Shown in pieces: positions 45,092-54,727 of a stretch of 64,000 nt of DNA. Source of the stretch: Oceanobacillus zhaokaii. GTDB lineage: Bacteria; Bacillota; Bacilli; Bacillales; Amphibacillaceae. The DNA is taken from assembly GCF_003352005.1 (NCBI RefSeq), contig NZ_CP024848.1:2427001-2491000 (forward strand), in the 5' to 3' direction. How positions within the stretch are numbered: the first letter of the stretch is position 1; each line of letters starts with the position of its first letter. Both the position numbers and the translations under genes were made by a program. The notes beneath the pieces are model-generated. The model was not told the DNA's origin, did not search any database, and was given only the letters and a program-made list of their open reading frames with translations.

Positions 45092-46081
45092 TTATTTATT
45101 ATTTTCGTACGTTTTAAACCATGCATTCATTTGTCCAAGAATGTCTGCCATTCCATTTGCATTCTTAAAGGCTGGCATTTGTACAAGCAGCGGTTGTTTC
45201 GGTGTCTTCGTATGCTCGCCCTTCTTCTGCAATATCAAAATGCTTTTTACATTCGTTTTTGACTTAAATGCACTTTCGGGTAAACGTATAACCCCGACGA
45301 TATGAGCATGTTCTTGAAGATAACGGTGAAGCTTGTCCGATTGATCACTGTCGAACAAGAAGTCTGGAATGACGAGAATCAAATAGCCTGCTTCTTTCGT
45401 ATAATTCATACTTTGCTCGATAAATAAATGATGGGCATAGGAATGACCACTGTCCGCCTTTAGTTCGAAATTATTCGCCCTGATATCATCTGGATAATAA
45501 CCAACTGGTAAGTCGGCAACAACTAAATCAACAGGATCTAGCAGAAATGGTCGTAAACTATCCTGATGGAAGAATTCAATTTGTTTCTTCTGCAAATTCG
45601 CATTCAGTACAGATAGCTGAATTAATGTAGGATCAACTTCACTAGCAAATGCTGCAACATCCTGTCCAAGCTGTTCGAGTACTGTCGTAATTAAATTACC
45701 CGTACCACTTGCCGGGTCAAACATACGAATGCTTTCTTTACCTTTCAAAAGCTGATCGGCAAGGTATCCGATAATTAATGCCACTGTCTCTGGTGTCATT
45801 AAATGCTGTTGCTGCGTTGAATCCTTCATACCTTTGAGGATTGCTAATTGAATCGCTTTACGAATATCAATTGATGCATATGAGGATAAATCGATTTTTG
45901 CTAATTCATTTTGTAAATTCCGTGACAGTATCTCATCCATATCTTCTGCTGTATCATTAAAAAACAACGTTTCCATTGTAACAGCCAAACTGTCTAAATA
46001 GGGTTCATCATTATGCTTTTGAATTAATTCAGTAGTATGGTCTACCCACTCAAAAAGTGGTTCAACATTTGATTTATCCAC
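45092..46081 (-). CDS. ytxK: class I SAM-dependent methyltransferase YtxK
   Basis: 329 residues from GTG 46081, which has GGAGG 8 nt upstream and gives exactly the B. subtilis YtxK length; the open frame continues upstream to 46213 without similarity. Resembles adenine-specific N6 methyltransferases of type I restriction systems: FDPASGTGNLITTVLEQLG near 120 for AdoMet and VVADLPVGYYPDD in place of the NPPY motif, so it is probably not an active DNA methylase. Target unknown. Co-transcribed with ackA, 20 nt gap. Confidence 0.88.
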   Translation of the reverse strand: MDKSNVEPLFEWVDHTTELIQKHNDEPYLDSLAVTMETLFFNDTAEDMDEILSRNLQNELAKIDLSSYASIDIRKAIQLAILKGMKDSTQQQHLMTPETVALIIGYLADQLLKGKESIRMFDPASGTGNLITTVLEQLGQDVAAFASEVDPTLIQLSVLNANLQKKQIEFFHQDSLRPFLLDPVDLVVADLPVGYYPDDIRANNFELKADSGHSYAHHLFIEQSMNYTKEAGYLILVIPDFLFDSDQSDKLHRYLQEHAHIVGVIRLPESAFKSKTNVKSILILQKKGEHTKTPKQPLLVQMPAFKNANGMADILGQMNAWFKTYENNK

Positions 46082-46253
46082 TACCATGACCTCCATTCGC
46101 CCTTTCTTCAACTTTACTATTGTACCAAATGAACAAAGGTTAGTAAAAGATTTATCATAATTTAATTTATTTTTTCTATAACAGTTAAGAAGTTTCGGAA
46201 GTTTTCGTTGCATTTGCTCAACATAAACTGTGATATATCATCAATCTTAAAAA

Positions 46254-46284
46254 AAATCTCCCTCAAATTAATAGAGAGAGATTT
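46254..46284 (-). terminator. intrinsic terminator after tpx
   Basis: AAATCTCCCTC (46254-46264) pairs with GAGAGAGATTT (46274-46284) with one G-T-type mismatch position; eight or more T follow on the minus strand. Confidence 0.8.
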
Positions 46285-46302
46285 CTTGTTTGTTATTAGG
46301 TT

Positions 46303-46803
46303 TTATTTTGCTGCTTTTACTGCTTCAAGTGCTGCTTCATAGTTTGGATGTGTTTTTACTTCAGGAACATATTCAACATATGTAACCTTATTGCTAGAAT
46401 CAACAACAAAGATAGCTCTAGCTAATAAACGATGTTCAGCCATTAGCACGCCATAAGCTTCTCCAAGTGATGCATCACGATGATCGGATAATGTATCTAA
46501 GTTCTTCACGCCTTCCGCTGCACACCAACGTGCTTGCGCAAATGGTAAGTCCATACTAACTGTTAGAACTTGTACATTGTCTAATTTATCTGCTTCCTCA
46601 TTGAAGCGTTTTGTTTCTTGAGAACAAACGCCAGTGTCAAGTGATGGCACTGTTACGATTAATTTCACTTTGCCATCGTAATTAGCTAATGAAACTTCTT
46701 GAAGATCATTTGATAAAACTTTAAAATCTGGTGCTTGATCCCCAACTTTAACTTCTGTCTGTGGTAATGTAACGGATTCTCCGCCAAATGTAATATTAGC
46801 CAT
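46303..46803 (-). CDS. tpx: thiol peroxidase (atypical 2-Cys peroxiredoxin)
   Basis: 166 residues; reduces alkyl and hydrogen peroxides using thioredoxin. Peroxidatic Cys in PSLDTGVCSQETKRF near 60 and resolving Cys in ARWCAAEG near 93, separated by 33 residues as in Tpx. GGAGGAG precedes the ATG. Flanked by ytxK and ytfJ in the same orientation. Confidence 0.96.
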   Translation of the reverse strand: MANITFGGESVTLPQTEVKVGDQAPDFKVLSNDLQEVSLANYDGKVKLIVTVPSLDTGVCSQETKRFNEEADKLDNVQVLTVSMDLPFAQARWCAAEGVKNLDTLSDHRDASLGEAYGVLMAEHRLLARAIFVVDSSNKVTYVEYVPEVKTHPNYEAALEAVKAAK

Positions 46804-46884
46804 TCAAAAACTCCTCCACTTCTTATTGTCCTTCGATTATATTATGAATAGTTTCCAGGCGGATGTCCAATAAAAGGGATTTTA

Positions 46885-47325
46885 TTAAATATCAAAATCA
46901 AGTGGAGGTTTTTGCTTTTTATTTTCCTTCTGTTTAGAACTACCAGAATCCTGCATCATTTGTTGTACCTTCTCCATAACTTGCGGGGCAAAATCAATCA
47001 TCTTTTCATATAAATGGGTACTTTGATCTAAGTGTATCATCTTAACTCCGTGCTGACCCACAATTAGAAAGGCAACTGGTGTAATAGAAACTCCACCACC
47101 GCTTCCTCCGCCAAATGGCAATGTAGCGTCAGAATCTCCTTGAGAATTGCTTGCATTGAATTCACTGCCCCCAGCAGCAAAGCCGAATCCTAGCTTGGAA
47201 ACTGGAATAATCAGCGTTCCATCTGGTGACTCTACTGCATCACCAATGATTGTATTTACTTCTATCATGTTTTTTAAATTTTCCATTGCCGTTGTCATTA
47301 GACCTTGAATTGGATGCTCATCCAT
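46885..47325 (-). CDS. ytfJ: sporulation/germination protein YtfJ (GerW)
   Basis: 146 residues from ATG 47325 (MDEHPIQGLM as in the family); the ATG three codons earlier lies only 2 nt from GGAGG. Conserved core MIEVNTIIGDAVESPDGT and KLGFGFAAGGSEF, then a Gly-rich loop (PFGGGSGGGVSITPVAFLIV). In B. subtilis it is made in the forespore and needed for normal germination. Follows ytfI at 17 nt. Confidence 0.9.
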   Translation of the reverse strand: MDEHPIQGLMTTAMENLKNMIEVNTIIGDAVESPDGTLIIPVSKLGFGFAAGGSEFNASNSQGDSDATLPFGGGSGGGVSITPVAFLIVGQHGVKMIHLDQSTHLYEKMIDFAPQVMEKVQQMMQDSGSSKQKENKKQKPPLDFDI

Positions 47326-47342
47326 TGTTAACATTTCCTCCT

Positions 47343-47909
47343 TTAATTTTCCGAATCATCTTTGAAAAACGATTTATTACGAAAAAGTGTATGCCTAGCT
47401 TTCCCAAATGGCAATGAAATAATGCACTCAATTGTTGTAGTAAATTCCTTTGATTGAAACGCAGGCAACACCTCGATATGCGGGCGGCATACTTGTCTCC
47501 CTTTTTCAGAGATATAGCCAATAATCATCCCTTTTATCGACCAAATTGCCCCCGTCATAATACCAGTTAAGAATGCATCGCCACTCCCTCCTGCTGTTGA
47601 CCAGTTCAATTTATGAATTCGAATCACAGTCAATATATAATCTATCTTTTCTTTTGCATCCTTTACATTTTCAATCATGCGTTTCACTTCATCCGTAAAC
47701 GTTGTAAAATCTACCGATTCTGGATCAGGAGATGCTTTTGCAATGTCGAGCTCTTTATGGTAAAGACGAATATTATAAATCGATATACTCAAAAATAATT
47801 GTTGCTGTTTATTTTTAATGGAATAGTGCAAGTGATAATAGACTCTCGAAAAGAATAGAAGCATAAGCAATAGGAATAGGATGCATAGTATTATTAGGCT
47901 TATGAGCAT
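47343..47909 (-). CDS. ytfI: DUF2953 membrane protein YtfI
   Basis: 188 residues with an N-terminal membrane helix near 3-22 (LISLIILCILFLLLMLLFF) and a soluble DUF2953 domain (WSTAGGSGDAFLTGIMTGAIW near 100). Expressed with ytfJ in sporulation in B. subtilis; function unknown. GGAGGG precedes the ATG. Confidence 0.88.
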   Translation of the reverse strand: MLISLIILCILFLLLMLLFFSRVYYHLHYSIKNKQQQLFLSISIYNIRLYHKELDIAKASPDPESVDFTTFTDEVKRMIENVKDAKEKIDYILTVIRIHKLNWSTAGGSGDAFLTGIMTGAIWSIKGMIIGYISEKGRQVCRPHIEVLPAFQSKEFTTTIECIISLPFGKARHTLFRNKSFFKDDSEN

Positions 47910-48055
47910 GTCAATCCCTCCATTCCTGCTTCTGGCATATTTCCTATTTTTGCTCTCCTATCATATATTTAAACCTAAAAATTCTACAAATTATTAGGGC
48001 AATTTGTCATTTAATGATACGATAATAATGTTGACATAAATTGGAGGGATGACAA

Positions 48056-48856
48056 ATGACAGATAGAAACAAAATGTTCTTTTATTTCCACAATGATAAT
48101 GAAACAACTGAAAATTTGAAACCGCTATTTTCCTTGGCAGAGGAGCATGGTTTTGAGCTTGTTGAGAATTACAAACGAGCAAATATAATCGTAAGCATCG
48201 GTGGAGACGGAATGTTCCTGCAAGCAGTGCGAAAGACAGGATTCCGCCAAGACGCCATTTACGCTGGGTTAGCAAGAGAAGACGAATCATCGCTTTATTG
48301 CGATTTTAATTTAGATAGCTTTGATGATCTTCTCGATTCTGTGCTCAAAGAAGAGCTGGAAGTGCGTCGCTTTCCAATTATTACCGTAAAAATAAATGAC
48401 GGAACTGAATTTCATTGTCTAAATGAGGTAAGTGTTCAGTCAACAATTGTGAAAACAATTGTCATCGACGTTTATATTGATAATCAGCTGTTCGAAACAT
48501 TCCGTGGCGATGGCTTAGTAGTTGCCACACCAACCGGAAGCACTGGCTATAGTAAATCAGCAAATGGCGCAGTTGTAGATCCACTTATCCCAAGTATTCA
48601 AGTCTCTGAAGTTGCATCAATGAACAATAATAATTATCGTACATTAGGATCATCCTTCATCCTAAATAAAGACCGCGAGTTAAAATTAAAGCTAAGACAA
48701 GAAGGAAATGTCCACCCAATCATAAGCCTTGATAACGAAGCACACTCCATCCAACGAATCGATAATGTCGTTGTAACGATGGATGACCAAGTAATTAAAA
48801 CGGTGAAATTAAAAAACAATTCCTTCTGGGATCGTGTAAAACGCTCGTTCCTGTAA
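48056..48856 (+). CDS. nadK: NAD kinase (second paralog type, YtdI)
   Basis: Makes NADP from NAD. 266 residues with the diacylglycerol-kinase-like GGDGMFLQAVRK near 52, NEVSVQST near 120 and the conserved TPTGSTGYSKSANGAVVDP near 160. Firmicutes carry two NAD kinases; neighbours and length match the YtdI one. TTGGAGGGATG provides the binding site. Monocistronic, divergent from ytfI. Confidence 0.94.
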   Translation: MTDRNKMFFYFHNDNETTENLKPLFSLAEEHGFELVENYKRANIIVSIGGDGMFLQAVRKTGFRQDAIYAGLAREDESSLYCDFNLDSFDDLLDSVLKEELEVRRFPIITVKINDGTEFHCLNEVSVQSTIVKTIVIDVYIDNQLFETFRGDGLVVATPTGSTGYSKSANGAVVDPLIPSIQVSEVASMNNNNYRTLGSSFILNKDRELKLKLRQEGNVHPIISLDNEAHSIQRIDNVVVTMDDQVIKTVKLKNNSFWDRVKRSFL

Positions 48857-48983
48857 TTTTCGTTAGCGATTGGTGTATTGCTAAACGATGAGTAATAATA
48901 GTGGGTTTAAATTGCAATGTTGATTACACTGAAGTACAGTCGTTTGCACGGGAAATCAAAGGTTCGATGCCAGGAAGTAATAA

Positions 48984-49014
48984 AGGGCTATCCCTCAGTC
49001 CGAGGAATAGCCCT
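48984..49014 (-). terminator. terminator between nadK and the SASP gene
   Basis: AGGGCTAT (48984-48991) pairs with ATAGCCCT (49007-49014), with CCTC/GAGG inside. It can serve both convergent genes. Confidence 0.7.
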
Positions 49015-49040
49015 AGCCATAATATTATATTTATTAATTG

Positions 49041-49238
49041 TTATTGTTGTCCGCCAAATTGCTGTTCGGCCATTTGAACAAGACGTTTTGTAATTTCTCC
49101 ACCAACAGATCCGTTAGCACGAGAAGTTGTATCGGCACCAAGTTGAACACCAAATTCTTGTGCAATTTCATACTTCATTTGATCTAGTGCTTGTTGCACA
49201 CCAGGAACTAGCAATTGATTGCTATTGTTATTTGCCAT
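49041..49238 (-). CDS. alpha/beta-type small acid-soluble spore protein
   Basis: 65 residues that coat and protect spore DNA. It has both family signatures: [18 protein letters not shown] (with the GPR protease site Glu-Phe near 30) and the second helix [27 protein letters not shown] precedes the ATG and a sigma-G promoter lies upstream. By position it corresponds to sspA of B. subtilis. Confidence 0.95.
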   Translation of the reverse strand: MANNNSNQLLVPGVQQALDQMKYEIAQEFGVQLGADTTSRANGSVGGEITKRLVQMAEQQFGGQQ

Positions 49239-49262
49239 ATTAGTTCACCTCCTTGGTACACA

Positions 49263-49293
49263 TAGAATGTGTCATTTGGAGGGAAAACATTCA
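49263..49293 (-). promoter_or_regulatory. sigma-G promoter of the SASP gene
   Basis: Minus-strand TGAATG (49288-49293), 18 nt, CATTCTA (49263-49269), close to the sigma-G consensus TGAATA-N17-18-CATACTA. Confidence 0.7.
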
Positions 49294-49348
49294 TCCAATT
49301 AATTGGTAGTTCCTGTTACTTTTCCATATTTTTTCCAGTTGCTACAGC

Positions 49349-50551
49349 TTAGAATAGCCCGCTAAATCCTTCGTCGGCATCTTTCCGGTCATGCGCAACA
49401 ATCGTTTCAATCCCAGCAATTGCCTCTTCAATTGACTTTGTAAAATCGTAAGTCGATTCATAATAGGAAACCTTATCAAGTCTCGGTTTCGTTTTCGGTG
49501 CTTTCGGAACAAAAATCGTACAGCAATCTTCATAAGGTAAGATAGAGGTTTCATAGGTACCAATTTGCTTCGAAATATCAATAACCTCTTGCTTATCCAT
49601 TGCAACTAGCGGACGGATAATTGGATAGTTTGTCACGTTATTAATCGCATGCATACTTTCCATCGTCTGACTCGCTACTTGTCCTAGATTTTCACCGGTC
49701 GTTAACGATAAAATAGATTCATTGCGACTTACCTGCTCTGCAATTCGGAACATCATGCGACGCATAATCGTCATCGCATAGCTTTCTGGCATTTCTCTGA
49801 AGATTTCCTGCTGTAGCTTGGTGAATGGCACAATATGAATTTTTATTGATTTTGCATATTTCGTAAGCTGCTTCGATAAATCAATTACTTTTTGTTTCGC
49901 TCTTTCACTCGTATATGGTGGTGAATGGAAATGAATTGCTTCTAAGTGTACCCCACGCTTCATCGCTAAGAACCCTGCTACAGGACTATCAATCCCACCT
50001 GAAAGAAGTAATAATGATTTTCCAGATGTTCCTACAGGCAGTCCACCTAATCCAAGAACAGCTTTCGATGTAATATATGCTGCTTCCAGTCTAATTTCCA
50101 CTTTAACTTCTACATCTGGATTATGAACATCTACTGTGATACCGTCCGTATTCGTTAATAGATGCGCACCCAATACTTGATTTAATTCATTCGTGTGAAT
50201 TGGAAAGTTTTTATTGATTCGCTTCACTGCCACTTTAAATGTTTTTACATCTTTTGCGTTTTGCAATGCGAATAATGCCGCCTCTTTGATTTGCTCAATA
50301 TCATTATCGACTTTAATTGCTAGACTTAAACTTTGTATCCCGAATACTTTCTTACACTTCTCCATGACAGGTTCAGGATCATGTCCATTTAATAATACAA
50401 ACATCCTGCCTTGTGTGCGTGTTACCTTTACATTGGGAAATTCTTTGATTTTTTGTTGAAGGTTTTCTTGCAGTTTAATAATAAATTGCTTTATGTTTTT
50501 CCCTTTTAATGACATTTCGCCGTAGCGAATTAATATATGATCATATTGCAT
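49349..50551 (-). CDS. thiI: tRNA 4-thiouridine synthetase ThiI
   Basis: 400 residues; adenylates U8 of tRNA and supplies sulfur for thiazole in thiamine synthesis. N-terminal ferredoxin-like domain and THUMP (near 60-165), then the PP-loop ATPase with LLLLSGGIDSPVAGFLAMKRG near 180. Lacks the C-terminal rhodanese domain, as in other Bacillus ThiI. Immediately follows its sulfur donor gene (6 nt). Confidence 0.96.
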   Translation of the reverse strand: MQYDHILIRYGEMSLKGKNIKQFIIKLQENLQQKIKEFPNVKVTRTQGRMFVLLNGHDPEPVMEKCKKVFGIQSLSLAIKVDNDIEQIKEAALFALQNAKDVKTFKVAVKRINKNFPIHTNELNQVLGAHLLTNTDGITVDVHNPDVEVKVEIRLEAAYITSKAVLGLGGLPVGTSGKSLLLLSGGIDSPVAGFLAMKRGVHLEAIHFHSPPYTSERAKQKVIDLSKQLTKYAKSIKIHIVPFTKLQQEIFREMPESYAMTIMRRMMFRIAEQVSRNESILSLTTGENLGQVASQTMESMHAINNVTNYPIIRPLVAMDKQEVIDISKQIGTYETSILPYEDCCTIFVPKAPKTKPRLDKVSYYESTYDFTKSIEEAIAGIETIVAHDRKDADEGFSGLF

Positions 50552-50557
50552 AATTAT

Positions 50558-51697
50558 CTACTCCATAACTTCTCTAAATTGTGTAATTGCCGCTGCTAAT
50601 GCTTGGACAAAGGTCTCGAGTTCTTCCCTTGTATTATCATATGCCAAGCTAATCCTTAATGCAGATGTTGTTCGATCATTATCAAGTCCGCAGGCAGCTA
50701 ATATCTTGCTTTCATCCTTTTGCTTTGAAGAACAGGCAGATTTAGTTGAAATATAAATATCCCTTTCTCCAAGTATATGAATGATTACTTCTGGTTTAAT
50801 CCCAGGAACGGAAATATTCACTATGTGTGGCGCTCCGTCTATCGGTGTATTTATAAAAACCCCTTCGATTGCTCGAAGCTCATCCAAAAGATACTCTTTC
50901 ATCCCGTTTAATGCTTTTACTTCTTTTTTCTCACGGTCTTTAATCAAGCGCATTGCTTTAACCATTGAGACAATTCCAGCTAAATTCTCAGTACCAGATC
51001 GAATTGCTTGCTCCTGATCTCCACCATGGAAAAGTGGAAATAGCTTCGTATGCTTATTTACATATAAAATTCCAGTTCCCTTTAACCCATGGATTTTATG
51101 ACCCGATATGGTACATAAATCAATCCCGCTATTTGGAAGCTCAAGTGGTACTTTACCAAACCCTTGCACATCATCCACATGGAAGAACAGCTTCGGATGC
51201 TGCTTGGCGATTTTGCCAATTTCTTCGACTGGCTGAATAGAGCCTGTCTCGTTATTGACATGCATAATACTAATTAATATCGTATCATCCTGAATTGCAT
51301 TTTTTAAATCATCTAATGATATTACACCATTTTCATCCACCGGTAAATAGGTTACGGTAAATCCTAATTTTTCTAATGCAATACACGATTCCTCGACGGA
51401 AGGATGCTCAATTACCGAAGTAATAATATGCTTCCCTCTCCCCTGGTGCTCAAGAGCAATTCCTTTGATTGCTGTATTATTCCCTTCCGTTCCTCCGGAT
51501 GTGAATACAATTTCATTTCTTTCTACTTGCAATATTTCCGCAGCTTGTTGTTTTGCCGCGTGCAAAAGCTTTTCTGCTGTCCCACCAAATTGGTGAATTG
51601 AGGAAGGATTAGCATAAAATTGCTTTGTGACCTGGTCAAAACTCTGCAATACTGCTTCATCTGGTTTTGTTGTTGCACTATTATCTAAATATATCAT
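50558..51697 (-). CDS. nifZ: cysteine desulfurase paired with ThiI (NifZ/IscS-like)
   Basis: 379-residue PLP enzyme that takes sulfur from cysteine for ThiI. PLP motifs: TSGGTEGNNTAIKG near 66, HVDDVQGFGKVPL near 172, and the Schiff-base Lys in CTISGHKIHGLKGTG near 200. The catalytic Cys loop is STKSACSSKQKDES near 318. In B. subtilis nifZ-thiI is also a pair between ezrA and sspA. Confidence 0.94.
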   Translation of the reverse strand: MIYLDNSATTKPDEAVLQSFDQVTKQFYANPSSIHQFGGTAEKLLHAAKQQAAEILQVERNEIVFTSGGTEGNNTAIKGIALEHQGRGKHIITSVIEHPSVEESCIALEKLGFTVTYLPVDENGVISLDDLKNAIQDDTILISIMHVNNETGSIQPVEEIGKIAKQHPKLFFHVDDVQGFGKVPLELPNSGIDLCTISGHKIHGLKGTGILYVNKHTKLFPLFHGGDQEQAIRSGTENLAGIVSMVKAMRLIKDREKKEVKALNGMKEYLLDELRAIEGVFINTPIDGAPHIVNISVPGIKPEVIIHILGERDIYISTKSACSSKQKDESKILAACGLDNDRTTSALRISLAYDNTREELETFVQALAAAITQFREVME

Positions 51698-51734
51698 CGT
51701 TATTTCTCCTTTTTCCCGGTCATTTAGAAAACTC

Positions 51735-51763
51735 GGCAGTCACCAAGTTTTACGGTGACTGCC
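51735..51763 (-). terminator. intrinsic terminator after ezrA
   Basis: GGCAGTCACC (51735-51744) pairs with GGTGACTGCC (51754-51763); the minus strand continues GAGTTTTCT. Sequence is similar to the hairpin at 43346-43384. Confidence 0.7.
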
Positions 51764-51871
51764 TTAGTTGTACTTATTCGTTAAAAAAGATTTTCTAAAC
51801 TACCAAAAGCTAGGGCTGAACGCCTAATGTGGAATCATATCCAAATATAGCGACAGCCCTCTATGAATTAC

Positions 51872-53566
51872 TTAATTTATAATCATTGTCTGATTCTCTT
51901 CAACACGTTTTAACGCGCCCGGTTCAACCTCTTCAATTGCCTTCGCTGCCGTTTCTAATGCAAGCTCGTATTCATACGCCTTAAATAATCGCTCTGACTC
52001 GATTAATTTCGCTGCCAGGATTGGGTTTCTGCTTCGATAACGATTCGCATATTGAATGACCTGCTCGGTTAAGTATGCTTGATCAAGCATTATATCAGTC
52101 TGTTCAATAGTTTGATCCAGTGAAATCTGAGCATCCGTTAATGCTTGCTGGACATTTCCCATATCAAGTGGCAATTTTTCTAAGCTGGCAATCACCTGTT
52201 GATTTTTATTAGTTGTATTCTCCATCATATTCCATATAAAATTCGGTACTCCAGGAATATTGCTCTTTTTCAGCTTACGATTCAATGCTTGCAATTGATT
52301 ACGCATTTCTTGCAGCTTCTCTCTTGCCTCGAGTTCATCTTTTCGCAAGTTTGCAATACTCTCTTTAAAAACTCCATGACTAACTTCCAGCTCTTCTAAT
52401 TTGTCAAAGCCACTTTCAATTTTTTCTCTCAGATTAGAATGCCCAACGTTAACATCTTCTATTTCATCCTTAATAACGACTAACCGATCATTTAAGGCAC
52501 TAATGCTTTTACCGATAGATAAATATTTTTCCATATCATCGTCTTCGAAGTAATAGGCTTTTCGGAGTTGCTCTACTTCTTCTTTTGTCGAATCATACTC
52601 TTCTGTTATTGCTTCAAGTGACTGTTCAAAGCGTGGAAGCTTCGATTCTAAATAATTTTTGGCGATTGCTTCTTTTTCTAAAAGCTGATACATTTCTTTA
52701 ATTCTTTCATCGATTTCTTCAATCATGTCAACAGCAGCATTTGTTTCACCATTATTTAATAATTGCAGTAAATCGTTAAGTCTTTCATGATATGTACGAA
52801 TCTCTTTTTCAAATGCAAGGTGCTCGATATGATAACCATCTGCCTTCATCTCTTTTACACCAGCTAATAAATTATCTAGTTGTGAAGGTAATTCATGTCT
52901 GCATTTTTTGTAAATCGCCGGAAATTCTTCTAGGCGAGCTTCTAATGCTTCTTTATCACGCTTTATTTGCTCGACAAGCTCTCTTGCTTCAAGATAATCA
53001 CCAGAATCAACTAGTTCATGATATTTTGCGAATGCCTCATCTAACTCGTCCATCAAGTTTTCAAAATGGGTTTCCGCTCTGCCGTACTGGAGGCGATTTC
53101 TAGAAAATAGTTTACGGATAGCTTTAATGCTAGGTTCAAGCTCCTCTACCTCTAGTCTGCTTGTTTCCTCCGATTCCAGAAGTTCATCCAACTCCTTTAA
53201 CATCCGCTCAATATCCTTCTCAATTGAATCCAATGTTGTTTCTATTGTAGCAAGTGTCTTATTCGCTTTTGAAACACGGAATCTATCGGCTGCTTCCTCA
53301 GTATCCAGAAGGTATTCCTCAATATCTGGCAATTCCTTTGTAACAATATGCTCCCAACGGTCTCTCCAAGTTTCAAACCGATCCTGGGTTTCACCCGAAA
53401 GATTTAAACTTTTAATTTGACTTATTTGCGCTGCAATATTACGCCCCATAATATCGAGCTTCCATTCTTCCAACCTGTCGATTCCATCATAAATCCGTTT
53501 TCTTAAAATTAGTCCAACAATTAATATTACGATGATAACTAAAATAGCCCCAATGAAGTAAACCAT
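51872..53566 (-). CDS. ezrA: septation ring formation regulator EzrA
   Basis: 564 residues: one N-terminal membrane helix (near 2-22, then RKRIYDGIDRLEEWK) followed by spectrin-like coiled-coil repeats to the C-terminus. Restrains FtsZ ring formation and links division with cell wall synthesis. The C-terminal QNR-type patch reads YRSRNPILAAKLIESERLF near 520. Length equals the family norm (about 562). Position upstream of nifZ-thiI is conserved. Confidence 0.96.
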   Translation of the reverse strand: MVYFIGAILVIIVILIVGLILRKRIYDGIDRLEEWKLDIMGRNIAAQISQIKSLNLSGETQDRFETWRDRWEHIVTKELPDIEEYLLDTEEAADRFRVSKANKTLATIETTLDSIEKDIERMLKELDELLESEETSRLEVEELEPSIKAIRKLFSRNRLQYGRAETHFENLMDELDEAFAKYHELVDSGDYLEARELVEQIKRDKEALEARLEEFPAIYKKCRHELPSQLDNLLAGVKEMKADGYHIEHLAFEKEIRTYHERLNDLLQLLNNGETNAAVDMIEEIDERIKEMYQLLEKEAIAKNYLESKLPRFEQSLEAITEEYDSTKEEVEQLRKAYYFEDDDMEKYLSIGKSISALNDRLVVIKDEIEDVNVGHSNLREKIESGFDKLEELEVSHGVFKESIANLRKDELEAREKLQEMRNQLQALNRKLKKSNIPGVPNFIWNMMENTTNKNQQVIASLEKLPLDMGNVQQALTDAQISLDQTIEQTDIMLDQAYLTEQVIQYANRYRSRNPILAAKLIESERLFKAYEYELALETAAKAIEEVEPGALKRVEENQTMIIN

Positions 53567-53662
53567 ACCGTGCCTCCCAACCAGATTCCAAACAAGAGGA
53601 TATTTCTTTTTTTATTTTAAAATTAGTAAAAATAATTAATTCAATCATTTTTCTTAAAGTGC

Positions 53663-53872
53663 GTATTCAAAAAGGAGGATGAAAAGGACCGAGAAGTTCA
53701 AGGCGGCGTAGCTCCCCGTAGCGGGCTTTCACAGGATGTGGTGACTTCAACGTTGTCCACAGGACGTGAACGGCTTTAGTAGAAGTTCCTTGTCTGTTTT
53801 AGCGTGAGCAACGGAAAAGCAAGCCAACGAAGAAATTCGAAGTGTCATTTTTACCGGACTTTTTGAACAACC
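53663..53872. repeat. intergenic repeat of a second family, about 210 bp
   Basis: Ends carry GTATTCAAAAAGGAGG on the left and CTTTTTGAACAACCTC on the right, an inverted pair of TTCAAAAAG. The interior is markedly richer in GC than the flanks (for example GCGGCGTAGCTCCCCGTAGC) and has no coding frame. I recall similar blocks as dispersed repeats in Bacillaceae genomes; that is memory, not a search. A short derivative may lie at 3381-3409. Confidence 0.6.
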
Positions 53873-53947
53873 TCTTAAATATATTAACTATGATACCATG
53901 GAATGTATGATTTTGGTTAATGTTTTAGCAAATTAATTCATGATTCG

Positions 53948-54601
53948 CTAGATTTTTGCACTTCCATATCGATTTATCTGTTTTTCAATCGAATTCCCTT
54001 CATTATCAACGATAAAGTCAATCCATTTTTGGATGATGCTGACATACTTTTTCACAAACATTTGATGGGAGTATTCGCCAATGATTTGATCCTTCCAATC
54101 ATTATGTAATATATATGGCGTAATTAGCATTCCTTTAAACTGTAAAAATAAATATTCCTTCATACCGTTTTTAATTAGACCTTCGAGTGCCCGATAGAAT
54201 GCCTTCTGAATATAATGATTTTCCTTTGCTAAATAGGTAACAGCCATTTCCCTGACGAATACGGAATCAAACGATAGTTCTCGTTGAATAAAACAGGTTA
54301 ATTGATGGTTCATCTGTTTGTATTGTATAATGGTATAAATTAATTCATGTAAAGTTTCCAGAGGTGTGAATGTAACCATTTGCTCTAGGTGTTCTTCTAT
54401 CGTCTTCAAGTATTCTTCATAATAATTCGTCACCGCATACTCGAGAAGACCTTGCTTACTGTTAAAGTAATAACTGATAGAGGATACGTTAACCGAAGCC
54501 TTTTCAGCTATATCACGAACAGTTGTAGCCTGAAAGCCTTTTTGAAAAAAGAGGGAAGAAGCTGCATCAATCACTTTTTGTTTTGCTGGATTCTTTTGCA
54601 T
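53948..54601 (-). CDS. refZ: TetR/AcrR family regulator RefZ
   Basis: 217 residues. N-terminal TetR helix-turn-helix (KQKVIDAASSLFFQKGFQ, ASVNVSSISYYFNSKQGLLEY) and a helical C-terminal domain. In B. subtilis RefZ (YttP) binds oriC-proximal motifs and corrects FtsZ ring placement during sporulation. Identity rests on the family and on the location between ezrA and ytsP. Confidence 0.85.
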   Translation of the reverse strand: MQKNPAKQKVIDAASSLFFQKGFQATTVRDIAEKASVNVSSISYYFNSKQGLLEYAVTNYYEEYLKTIEEHLEQMVTFTPLETLHELIYTIIQYKQMNHQLTCFIQRELSFDSVFVREMAVTYLAKENHYIQKAFYRALEGLIKNGMKEYLFLQFKGMLITPYILHNDWKDQIIGEYSHQMFVKKYVSIIQKWIDFIVDNEGNSIEKQINRYGSAKI

Positions 54602-54727
54602 TTTTAATCAACTCCTTAATTTTAAAAATACGACAAAGGATATAATTATCCTGCAAATTGTTCTCGACAAATACTTGTTCTAAATGTCGAATATGCTCAG
54701 TTAGTGATGGTAGAAAGGGGAAAAATT

